From Pirellulaceae bacterium (GTDB lineage: Bacteria > Planctomycetota > Planctomycetia > Pirellulales > Pirellulaceae): a stretch of 40,134 bases of DNA. Under the pieces are notes generated by a model that made no database searches, was not told the origin of the DNA, and worked only from the letters and a program-made list of their open reading frames with translations. This document shows, piece by piece, positions 28,545 to 35,954 of the stretch. The stretch is taken from assembly GCA_030748485.1 (NCBI GenBank), contig JASMLW010000550.1:1-40134 (forward strand). Direction: 5' to 3'. The position numbers and the translations under genes were made by a program. How positions within the stretch are numbered: the stretch's first letter is position 1; every line of letters begins with the position of its first letter.

Positions 28545-30002
28545 TCAGTAGAGTCCGCCCTGTTGGAGGGCGCGGAAATCGTCGACACCGTAGCCCAGGT
28601 TGTTTTCGCCCCGGCTTTCGGCGATCAGATCGTTGCGGCCGAGATGAATGTCGCGGTAAACGTCTTCGGAAATCACGTAGTACCAGGGACCGAAGCGAGC
28701 TTGCAGGGCGCGGACCCGATCTTCGGCGGCTCGCTTCTTACCTTCCCATTCGGCGACTTTCCGTTCGTTCTCTTTCGCGATCTGCGATCGCCGCGCCGCC
28801 AGTTCGTCCTTGTCTTCACCGGGTTTGGCGGTGGGCAGCTCGATCAACTGGGGGCTGGGCAGTTTCGAGTAATCGACTTCGGCCGTGACAAACAGGAAGC
28901 GGTGCAACTGCCCCGCCTCGTCTCGCGTGGAGGACGTACCGCCGAACCGCAACACGTAGCGGACGCCGCCCTTCATGGAGATGTGAGCCTCGCCGTTGGC
29001 GGAGTAGAGCTTCTTAGCGATCGTATCCGCATGAAAGCCCTTGCCGATCAAGTCGTCGATGCTCTCCTGTTTGTTGAGAAAGTTCTCGCCGAGCGTGAGA
29101 TCCGCGGATAAGCCATCCGGCTTGCGGGCGACGTTGACGATCTTCAAGTCGTCGAGCGCTTTGCGGAGGGAGTCGAGCGCCTCGGCGTTCAACTCTTCGT
29201 CATCGAGTAGTTCCGTCGGCACGGCTCCTTCGGCCGTGTAGGTCAGCATCTCGTTGAGGCTCCAAATGCCGGTCGTCGAATCGAATGCGGCGTCAACTTG
29301 CAGTCGCTGGATCGGGCGATAGCCGCCGGCGGACCTGCTGAGCGAATAGTCCTTCAATGTGACGCCATCGATATCGAAAGCGTTCAATTGAAGCAAGTCG
29401 GTGGCGATCCAATTCTCAAACTTCGTCGACAATTTGGTCGGATCGATCTCAGCGATCAGGACGATATCGGAAGTAGTCGACGTCCGCCGCACAAAGCGGC
29501 GGCCAGGTTCGTTTTTGACTTTCTTGCCAATGATCAGATTGGCCAGTTCATTGCCGTCGGCGTCCTCCAGAATCACCTTGACGCCAACGCCCTCGGCGCT
29601 GGCCGTCATCTCCTCGTTCGGCTCGACGACTCCAAACATGGCGTGCTCGCCCCGGACCGTGGAGGAATAGTCGAGGATTTTCTTGCCGACGAACATCAGC
29701 GACGCGTCGCGCATCTGCTCGTTCGCGTCCGCCGGATAGTCGCCGTGCGACGGAATCACCCACGCTCCCCGGCGATCTCTTTTCACTTCGAATTGCCGCA
29801 GCCTGCCGACTTCTTCATCAAACTCAACAATCCGCAACCGCGCAGCGACGTCCGGATCCTCAAAGTTGGCGAACAGGGGTTCGCCCGGGAGGTCCAGGAG
29901 CATTCCAACGGGTTCCGCGTCCCGCGGCTGCGAGGCGATGGCGGCGATCGCCACCAACAAAGCAGCGACGGCGTAGCAGATCGTTTTGGTCGATTCATTC
30001 AT
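28545..30002 (-). CDS. DUF4340 protein of a Gld-like ABC system
   Basis: The 485-residue protein has one N-terminal membrane helix (TICYAVAALLVAIAAIAS) and a large extracytoplasmic part. It has the DUF4340 signature twice: ANLIIGKKVKNEPGRRFVRR and SDIVLIAEIDPTKLSTKFENWIATDLLQL, which describes a beta-rich domain with a conserved Phe-Trp pair. It is the last gene of a minus-strand run with an ABC ATPase and a permease/GldG fusion, 72 bases after the latter. DUF4340 proteins are regular companions of GldG-type proteins, so it is likely the third part of one envelope complex. It meets the DUF971 gene convergently. Function is known only by association. Confidence 0.88.
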   Translation of the reverse strand: MNESTKTICYAVAALLVAIAAIASQPRDAEPVGMLLDLPGEPLFANFEDPDVAARLRIVEFDEEVGRLRQFEVKRDRRGAWVIPSHGDYPADANEQMRDASLMFVGKKILDYSSTVRGEHAMFGVVEPNEEMTASAEGVGVKVILEDADGNELANLIIGKKVKNEPGRRFVRRTSTTSDIVLIAEIDPTKLSTKFENWIATDLLQLNAFDIDGVTLKDYSLSRSAGGYRPIQRLQVDAAFDSTTGIWSLNEMLTYTAEGAVPTELLDDEELNAEALDSLRKALDDLKIVNVARKPDGLSADLTLGENFLNKQESIDDLIGKGFHADTIAKKLYSANGEAHISMKGGVRYVLRFGGTSSTRDEAGQLHRFLFVTAEVDYSKLPSPQLIELPTAKPGEDKDELAARRSQIAKENERKVAEWEGKKRAAEDRVRALQARFGPWYYVISEDVYRDIHLGRNDLIAESRGENNLGYGVDDFRALQQGGLY

Positions 30003-30074
30003 GGCTTGGCTCCGGCCTCAACCGAGGAGTCGTCATTTCGAACGTCACTCTGTACGACGGCATTCACTTCTCGT

Positions 30075-32948
30075 TCACACACGCAAGCGTGTTTTGGCGA
30101 TTCCTTCGCGCTCGCGCAGTCGGCGAACGACCCAGACAATGACGCCGATAAGCAACGGCGGAATGGGCGGCAGGACGATCGCCCAGAACTTGAACTTGTT
30201 CTGGATCCTGAGGATGTGCAGTTCGGTCTGCCTCCTCACGCGTTCAATTTGCGTATCGCGAGTGCGTTCCAACTTGGCGATTTTCACATCCCGCGCTCGC
30301 TGTGCGTGTTCGCCCTTGATCTGGGCCTCCTGGATCAACTTGGTCAGTTGCGTGGGGTCAAAGTCCGGCGATCCTTCGCGTTGTTTTCGTTGCAGCTCGT
30401 CGTGTTCGTCCTGGAATCTCTCTTGCTCCTCCCGCATCTTGGCGTCCTGCTCGGCAACCGCCTTGCGGTGCTCCATTTCATATTGCTCCTGCAGATTCCG
30501 CTCGACAATGCGGGCTTGCTCCGCCTGATACTCGACAAGCCGCAGCGTATAGTGTTTGGGACGACGTTTGCGGATGTTGATGAAGCGGTTATCCCGCGCC
30601 AACTCGTCGATCACGTTCAAGGCGAACGTGACGTTTTGGAAATTCCATTCCATGTCATTGTGTCGTTGAGCGCGCAACTCAACGAATTGACTGCTGAGCA
30701 AGTCGATATCGGCGACGTAGACGACGTCGATTCCCCGCGTCTCACTCGTCGCATCGCCACCGGATGCGTCGTCGTCTTGTTCATCCTGTTTCTTACCGGC
30801 GTCGGCGCGAATCCGGGCGGCGATGATGATCGGGTCCGGGACGACGCCGCTGCGAGCATTCTCCAACTCGCGCGGACTGCGAGGGAAATAGCGGAGGAAG
30901 TCCTCATCCTTGATCATCCCGCTCATCGCGCCGGTCTGGGCGAGCGCGACAAATTCGAACTCGCTGTCTTCGGTCTTGGCCAGCTGGCCTGGGGCGGGGA
31001 ACAACACTTCCACCAGGCCCGATGAAATCTGACTCTCACTGTTCAGCGTACCTTCACCACCCGGGGCCGTATTGTTGGCGAAGACAAATTCCTTTTCAAA
31101 AAAGCCGGCCGGCAAATGCGGGTAGGGAAGCGAGTCCTGCCACACCAGGTTGGGACGAAACTGTCCGTCGAATCCCGTGTCGCCCTGCACGGCTACGCCG
31201 AGCAGCCGCCAGAGCTTCTTCATGTCGGGCTTGACGAGTCTGCCGCCGCCTCCCAGCGAGCCTCCGCCGGCTCGTTTGATGTCGCCGGTGCCGATCACCC
31301 AGGGGAAAGAGAGCGGTCGCGGATCCTCGAAAATGGCCGTTGGCTCGCCCGCCTCGATCGCCTTCATGACGTTGTCAAACGCCGCCGGGCTAAGGGACGA
31401 AGGTTGAGCCACGAGCAGGGCGTCGTACTTCTCGATGTCGATCGGGTTGGTTGGATCGACATCCTCGACGTCATACTGTTTCTCCAACTCGGTGATCAGA
31501 GACTGCTTCTCGATCTGCCGGCCCATCGTCATCGAAACTCCGCCCATCAAGAGCGCGTCGGTGCGCACCACTCCCAGTTTCGCGCGGCGGCCTTTGGAGA
31601 CTGTGGCGATCGAACGAGCCACTTCGTATTCGATCGGAACGCCGAAATCGAAGAAGGGAACGACCACTTTATCCAGCCCGGAAACAAACGCGGCCCCCAT
31701 GATGATTCGATCGTCTTGAACGCCGCCGCGCTCGCGGCTGAGCACTTGTTGCGCGATGATGCCGTACTGCTCCTCCGCCAAACTGGCTTCTTCACTGAAC
31801 AGCTCGAGATCGTCGTGCAGCGTCAACGTGATCTTGCCCGACGCCTTGCCGAACTCTTTCAACATCGAGATCAGGTCGTACTTGGTCTGGACGTACCGCT
31901 CGGGGACATCGTTGCTGATGTAGGCGTGGATCCGAATGTCGTGCTCGGGATCGAGATTCGCGATCAACTCCTTCGAACGCGTCGAGAGGGAGGCGACCTT
32001 GCCTTCGGTGGCGTCGTATCGCAGATAGTCGAAGTTGAGAAACGTGATCGACAATCCCAGCGCGATGACGATGAGTGAAACCGTGCGAAACAGATAGTGC
32101 CCCCACATCGAATCGCCGTCGCGACCGCCCGACCAATGCCGTTTGCCGATCAGCACCATGGAAAGGTAGAGCCCGACGAGCATCGCGGCGACAAAGTAGA
32201 CCGTCGACGAGAGGCTGATCACGCCGCGGCCAAAATCGTCGAAGCGATCGCCCATGCTCCAACTCTTCACAATCCGCGCCAGTTCGGTCTGCAGGATCAA
32301 GTCCGCCCGATAGGCCAACACCAAAGGCACGTTGAACGCCATGCCGAGAATAAACCCAACCGTCAAGTTGCTCGTCAGGAATGACGCCACCATCCCGATC
32401 GACAACATGGCGACGCCCATCATCCAGTACCCCAGATAGGTGCTGAAGAAGAGCCCCGTATCCAACTCCCCTTCGCTCAGGGCGACCAGGACGAAGTAGT
32501 TGGAAATTTGCGAGAAGACGAGCGACGACGTGAAGATCGTGGCGGCGGCCAAGTACTTTCCGATGACAATGTCGAAGTCGCCCGCCGGCAGAGTCAACAG
32601 CAACTCATCCGTGCCCTGACGCCTCTCGTCCGCCCAAATGCTCATCGTGATCGCCGGAATGAAGACCAGCATGATCATCGGCAAGACGTCGTTCAACACA
32701 TCGAGGTTGGCGAGATTCGCGCTGAAGAACTCGTGGGGCCAGAACGCGGCGAACGACGTCAACGCGACAAACAGGCAAAGGAACACGTAGCCGGTCGGGT
32801 TGCTGAAGTAACCGACAAAGTTGCGCCGCAAGACGGCGTAGGCCGATCGCTTGTAGATGCTCAGTGGAATCAAGGCCACCACGACAAACACAAACAGAAA
32901 AACGATGTCGAGCAGCAGTAACTGCAGAACCTCAATCAGCATCGACAT
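30075..32948 (-). CDS. ABC-2 permease fused to a GldG-type extracytoplasmic domain
   Basis: In 957 residues this joins two proteins that are separate (GldF and GldG) in gliding Bacteroidetes. Residues 1-270 are an ABC-2 permease with about six helices and the characteristic ERRQGTDELLLTLP (108-121). A further helix (290-306) leads into RYDATEGKVASLSTRSKELI, the usual opening of GldG, followed by the extracytoplasmic ABC-type domain (about 330-800). About residues 815-910 form a long charged coiled coil rich in Glu, Gln and Arg, and the chain ends with a membrane helix (about 918-940) and basic tail. The ATPase gene is 36 bases upstream and the DUF4340 gene follows. The complex may transport or remodel something in the envelope; substrate unknown, and gliding is not implied. 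Confidence 0.9.
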   Translation of the reverse strand: MSMLIEVLQLLLLDIVFLFVFVVVALIPLSIYKRSAYAVLRRNFVGYFSNPTGYVFLCLFVALTSFAAFWPHEFFSANLANLDVLNDVLPMIMLVFIPAITMSIWADERRQGTDELLLTLPAGDFDIVIGKYLAAATIFTSSLVFSQISNYFVLVALSEGELDTGLFFSTYLGYWMMGVAMLSIGMVASFLTSNLTVGFILGMAFNVPLVLAYRADLILQTELARIVKSWSMGDRFDDFGRGVISLSSTVYFVAAMLVGLYLSMVLIGKRHWSGGRDGDSMWGHYLFRTVSLIVIALGLSITFLNFDYLRYDATEGKVASLSTRSKELIANLDPEHDIRIHAYISNDVPERYVQTKYDLISMLKEFGKASGKITLTLHDDLELFSEEASLAEEQYGIIAQQVLSRERGGVQDDRIIMGAAFVSGLDKVVVPFFDFGVPIEYEVARSIATVSKGRRAKLGVVRTDALLMGGVSMTMGRQIEKQSLITELEKQYDVEDVDPTNPIDIEKYDALLVAQPSSLSPAAFDNVMKAIEAGEPTAIFEDPRPLSFPWVIGTGDIKRAGGGSLGGGGRLVKPDMKKLWRLLGVAVQGDTGFDGQFRPNLVWQDSLPYPHLPAGFFEKEFVFANNTAPGGEGTLNSESQISSGLVEVLFPAPGQLAKTEDSEFEFVALAQTGAMSGMIKDEDFLRYFPRSPRELENARSGVVPDPIIIAARIRADAGKKQDEQDDDASGGDATSETRGIDVVYVADIDLLSSQFVELRAQRHNDMEWNFQNVTFALNVIDELARDNRFINIRKRRPKHYTLRLVEYQAEQARIVERNLQEQYEMEHRKAVAEQDAKMREEQERFQDEHDELQRKQREGSPDFDPTQLTKLIQEAQIKGEHAQRARDVKIAKLERTRDTQIERVRRQTELHILRIQNKFKFWAIVLPPIPPLLIGVIVWVVRRLREREGIAKTRLRV

Positions 32949-32984
32949 GGCGGTTACTCTTCTTCGTTCAGCTCGAACGGAATC

Positions 32985-33794
32985 TTAGTCGGTGGACTCG
33001 GTCGATTGGCTGGCCGTCTCTTCAGCCGCCGCGTCGCCCGGCGGCGGGCGATTGTTCGCGTTGTCGGCGCTGGTCAGGTCGTAGAACGCTTCATCCAGAC
33101 CTCGTCCAGCGTCCAGGTCCGCGACCGATCCGTCGTAGACCAGCCGCCCTTCATTGATCAAGATCACGCGGCTCGCCATCGCTTCGACCTCTTGTAGGAT
33201 GTGTGTCGAAAGCAAGATGGTCTTCTCCTCGCCGAGCCGCGTGATCGTGCGGCGGACTTCGCGAATCTGGTTGGGGTCGAGCCCTCCTGTCGGCTCGTCC
33301 ATGATCAGTACTTCGGGTTCGTGCAGCAGCGCCTGAGCCATCCCCACGCGTTGCTTGTAGCCCTTGGACAACTTGCTGATCGGCTTGTGCAACACGCTGC
33401 CCAGGGCGCAGATGTCGACGACCTTCTCCATCCGATCCATCTTCAAATCGGCCGCCATGCCGCGCGCGTCGGCAAAGAAATCAAGCATCCCAAACGGCGT
33501 CATGTCGGGGTACAGCGGGCCGTTCTCGGGAAGATAGCCGAGCAGCTTGGAGCCCTGAATGCGATGGGTGTTCATGTCGTGCCCAGCGATCCGAGCAACC
33601 CCCTCCGAAGGAGCCAGGTAGCCCGTCAACATCTTCATCGTGGTGCTCTTGCCGGCTCCGTTGGGGCCCAAGAACGCCACCACCTCGCCCTCGTGAACCT
33701 GGAATGAGACATCCTGGCTGGCGGCGAAGATCCCGTAGAACTTCGAGAGATGATCGGCCTCAATCATCGGGACGCCAGTCGTCGCTTCGGGCAT
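32985..33794 (-). CDS. ABC transporter ATPase, GldA-like
   Basis: The start at ATG 33794 has a GGAG eight bases upstream and gives 269 residues; the frame is open to 34178 but the extra part has no domain. Visible motifs are Walker A GPNGAGKST (43-51), signature LSKGYKQRVGMAQAL (142 onward), Walker B VLIMDEPTGGLDP and the switch His198 in STHILQEVE. The Q-loop region reads GYLPENGPLYPDMT with Glu90 where Gln is usual, as I recall for GldA-type ATPases. A low-complexity Asp/Pro/Ser tail ends the chain. It should power the fused permease/GldG protein encoded 36 bases downstream. Confidence 0.94.
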   Translation of the reverse strand: MPEATTGVPMIEADHLSKFYGIFAASQDVSFQVHEGEVVAFLGPNGAGKSTTMKMLTGYLAPSEGVARIAGHDMNTHRIQGSKLLGYLPENGPLYPDMTPFGMLDFFADARGMAADLKMDRMEKVVDICALGSVLHKPISKLSKGYKQRVGMAQALLHEPEVLIMDEPTGGLDPNQIREVRRTITRLGEEKTILLSTHILQEVEAMASRVILINEGRLVYDGSVADLDAGRGLDEAFYDLTSADNANNRPPPGDAAAEETASQSTESTD

Positions 33795-34167
33795 CGCAGA
33801 CTCCACGTTGTGATTCTCGGCAAGCGTGAGACGCTTCAATATATCCAGATTCCGAAACTGCTCAACGCAGCCATCCGCGAGTAACCGTGCTGAATGGGCG
33901 TCCAGCGGCGTCACGGGCGACGTCACCGGGGAGCCGTCATATGGAGCCGTCATATGGAGCCCGAACCTAGCCACTACGAATACCAGCTCGGCTCGGTTCG
34001 CGACAACCGCAATCGCAACGACATCGCTCGGCTGGTAACGCAAGGCGTGTGAGGCAGATCGCGTCAACGCTTTGAGAATTCGCAGGTTCACTCGCTCGAT
34101 TCCAGCGACCGACGGGAGCGGGCGAACGAGGACCGAGCGGCAGCTCGCTTTGTGAGTGGCACTGCCA
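33795..34167. other. Intergenic region between nadB and the ABC ATPase gene
   Basis: This 373-base gap is long for two same-strand genes and should contain the promoter of the ABC operon. I see no credible gene in it. It holds a 13-bp tandem duplication at 33930-33961 and, just upstream of it, two GTCAC direct repeats. A short hairpin overlaps the nadB stop at its right end. Confidence 0.55.
33930..33961. repeat. 13-bp tandem duplication upstream of the ABC operon
   Basis: GGAGCCGTCATAT lies at 33930-33942 and 33943-33955, both identical, with six bases of a third copy. It is about 136 bases upstream of the ATPase start. Each unit also contains most of an NdeI-like CATATG across the junction. 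Confidence 0.9.
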
Positions 34168-34169
34168 CT
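34155..34169 (-). terminator. Short hairpin overlapping the nadB stop codon
   Basis: AGTGGC (34155-34160) and GCCACT (34164-34169) are complementary with a three-base loop. No T-run follows on the minus strand. A weak terminator or 3'-end structure is possible, and chance cannot be excluded. Confidence 0.25.
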
Positions 34170-35880
34170 AACTCTCACTCATCTCCTGGCGGCCGTCATC
34201 GGCGCGCGAGAAACTCAACCGCCGACACCAATCTGGTTTTGGATCGGGGAAGTCGGTGCGAAAGTGAACTCCGCGAGACTCCTCGCGCCAGAGGGCGGAT
34301 TCCGCGACAATGCGCGAAACGATCAACATGTTCTGCAGCTCCCACCCGTTCGGCTCCTCGAACTGTCGAGCCAACACGTATTGGCCCCAATGATCGATGG
34401 CGGCGGCCGCCTCGAGCAGTCGGTCGCGTTCGCGACGCACTCCAGCCGCACGCCACATCTGGCTCTTCAACGAATTGCGGATATCGCTCAAGTTCAGCTC
34501 CGATTCGTCCGTCGCGGCGACAACGGCCTGTTGCGACAACGGTCGAGCTCGAAAATCCTCCGGAGTTTCCAGCGCCTCGCGCGACGCGCCGCGGCCCGCG
34601 TAGGCTCCATAGACGAGTCCTTCGAGCAGGCTGTTGGACGCGAGACGATTGGCTCCATGGAGCCCGCTGGAGGTCACTTCCCCGGCAGCCCACAGGCCGG
34701 GAGCCGTCGTCCGGCCCTGATCGTCGACGGTCACTCCGCCGATCATGTAATGGGCTCCCGGCCGCACGGGCACCGGGTCCGTCGTAATGTCGATGCCGAA
34801 TTTGGCGCAGGCCGAGGCGATGGAGGGAAACCGATTGCGGACCTCATCGGCGTCCAGGTGGCTGAGCGTGAGGTAGACGTTGGGGTGCTGCGTCTTCTCC
34901 ATCTGAGTGACAATCGCCTGCGACACCACGTCTCGGGGAGCCAACTCCGCCCGTTCGTCGTAGTCGAGCATAAAGCGCTGGCCGTTGCGATCGACCAGGT
35001 AAGCGCCTTCGCCTCGCAGCGCTTCGGTAATCAGGCTGCGGCTGCTGCCGGCGATGTAGAGCACGGTCGGGTGAAACTGCATGAACTCCATGTCGCGTAA
35101 TTCGGCCCCCGCGCGAAACGCCAGCGCGTGTCCGTCGCCGGTCGCCACGTCGGGATTCGTCGACTCGCGGTAGATCTGTCCGGCGCCGCCCGTGCAAATG
35201 ATGACCTGCTTCGCCCAGACGAGCATCCGGCCGCGCGTCTCGTGCTGCACGAGTCCACCGCAGCAAACCCCATCATCAGTCAACAAGTCGATCGTAAACG
35301 TGTTCCGCCAGACGGTCACGTTGGGCAACTCGGTGGTCCGCTGGATGACCGCCCGCATCACCTCCTTGCCGGTCGCGTCGCCCAACGCGTGGACAATGCG
35401 GTGATGGCTGTGCCCGCCCTCGCGCCCCAACATCAGGCTCGCGCGATCATCCCGATCGAAGTTCGTGCCCCAAGTCATCAGCTCTTGGATTCTCTCGGGA
35501 GCCTCGCGAACGACCCGCGCGACAATCACCGGGTCGCAGAGCTCACCGCCGGCTTCGAGCGTATCGCGAACGTGACTCTCGAAATCGTCGTCGGGGCTGA
35601 GCACGCCGGCAATGCCGCCCTGCGCGTAGGTGCTGTTGGACTGATCGATCTCGTCCTTCGTGACCACCAGCACGCGGACGTCCGGGTGAGCTTCGTTGGC
35701 CGCCCTCAGCCCGGCCAGACCGCCGCCGACAATCAGCAAGTCGGTGAAGAAGTGCGGAAGCTGCTTGGGATCGAACGACGCCAGGTAACGGGGGATTATC
35801 ATCTGCTCAACGCGCGACGTCGGAGTGGGATTCGCCGATTGCGATCCAATCATCCTAGCCGTCGGCTCGACGATCGTCAC
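34168..35880 (-). CDS. nadB: L-aspartate oxidase NadB
   Basis: NadB oxidises L-aspartate to iminoaspartate with FAD, the first step of de novo NAD synthesis in bacteria; NadA then makes quinolinate. The 570-residue sequence has the FAD motif LIVGGGLAGLRAA (49-61), NSTYAQGGIAGVL, the active-site stretch EGGHSHHRIVHALGDATG, MEFMQFHPTVLY, GAHYMIGGVTVDDQGRTT and GLHGANRLASNSLLEGLVYG, all typical of aspartate oxidase and not of SdhA. The C-terminal helical domain is complete. The start is GTG 35880 after a GAGG; ATG 35853 and ATG 35802 are in-frame alternatives, and the first 25 residues are not conserved in kind. Neither nadA nor nadC is in the window. Confidence 0.95.
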   Translation of the reverse strand: MTIVEPTARMIGSQSANPTPTSRVEQMIIPRYLASFDPKQLPHFFTDLLIVGGGLAGLRAANEAHPDVRVLVVTKDEIDQSNSTYAQGGIAGVLSPDDDFESHVRDTLEAGGELCDPVIVARVVREAPERIQELMTWGTNFDRDDRASLMLGREGGHSHHRIVHALGDATGKEVMRAVIQRTTELPNVTVWRNTFTIDLLTDDGVCCGGLVQHETRGRMLVWAKQVIICTGGAGQIYRESTNPDVATGDGHALAFRAGAELRDMEFMQFHPTVLYIAGSSRSLITEALRGEGAYLVDRNGQRFMLDYDERAELAPRDVVSQAIVTQMEKTQHPNVYLTLSHLDADEVRNRFPSIASACAKFGIDITTDPVPVRPGAHYMIGGVTVDDQGRTTAPGLWAAGEVTSSGLHGANRLASNSLLEGLVYGAYAGRGASREALETPEDFRARPLSQQAVVAATDESELNLSDIRNSLKSQMWRAAGVRRERDRLLEAAAAIDHWGQYVLARQFEEPNGWELQNMLIVSRIVAESALWREESRGVHFRTDFPDPKPDWCRRLSFSRADDGRQEMSES

Positions 35881-35915
35881 TGGCGCCTCGATTGCGGCCG
35901 CGAAAGCTCAGCCTA

Positions 35916-35954
35916 CTGCGCCTGCCTGCTGCGCCTGCCTGCTGCGCCTGCCTA
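35916..35954. repeat. 13-bp tandem triplication between the DUF4175 gene and nadB
   Basis: CTGCGCCTGCCTG is repeated at 35916-35928 and 35929-35941, and a third copy at 35942-35954 ends CTA instead of CTG. That CTA is the complement of the DUF4175 stop codon. The array lies 36 bases upstream of the nadB GTG. Confidence 0.9.

Noticed and set aside
29298..31025. Plus-strand open frame of about 575 residues across the DUF4340 and GldG genes
   Set aside because: It is antisense to two family-supported genes and has no motif.
33795..34178. N-terminal extension of the ABC ATPase gene
   Set aside because: The ABC domain is complete from ATG 33794, which has a ribosome site; the extension has no domain.
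35916..35954. CRISPR-like array
   Set aside because: The 13-bp units are directly adjacent with no spacers, so this is a simple tandem repeat.
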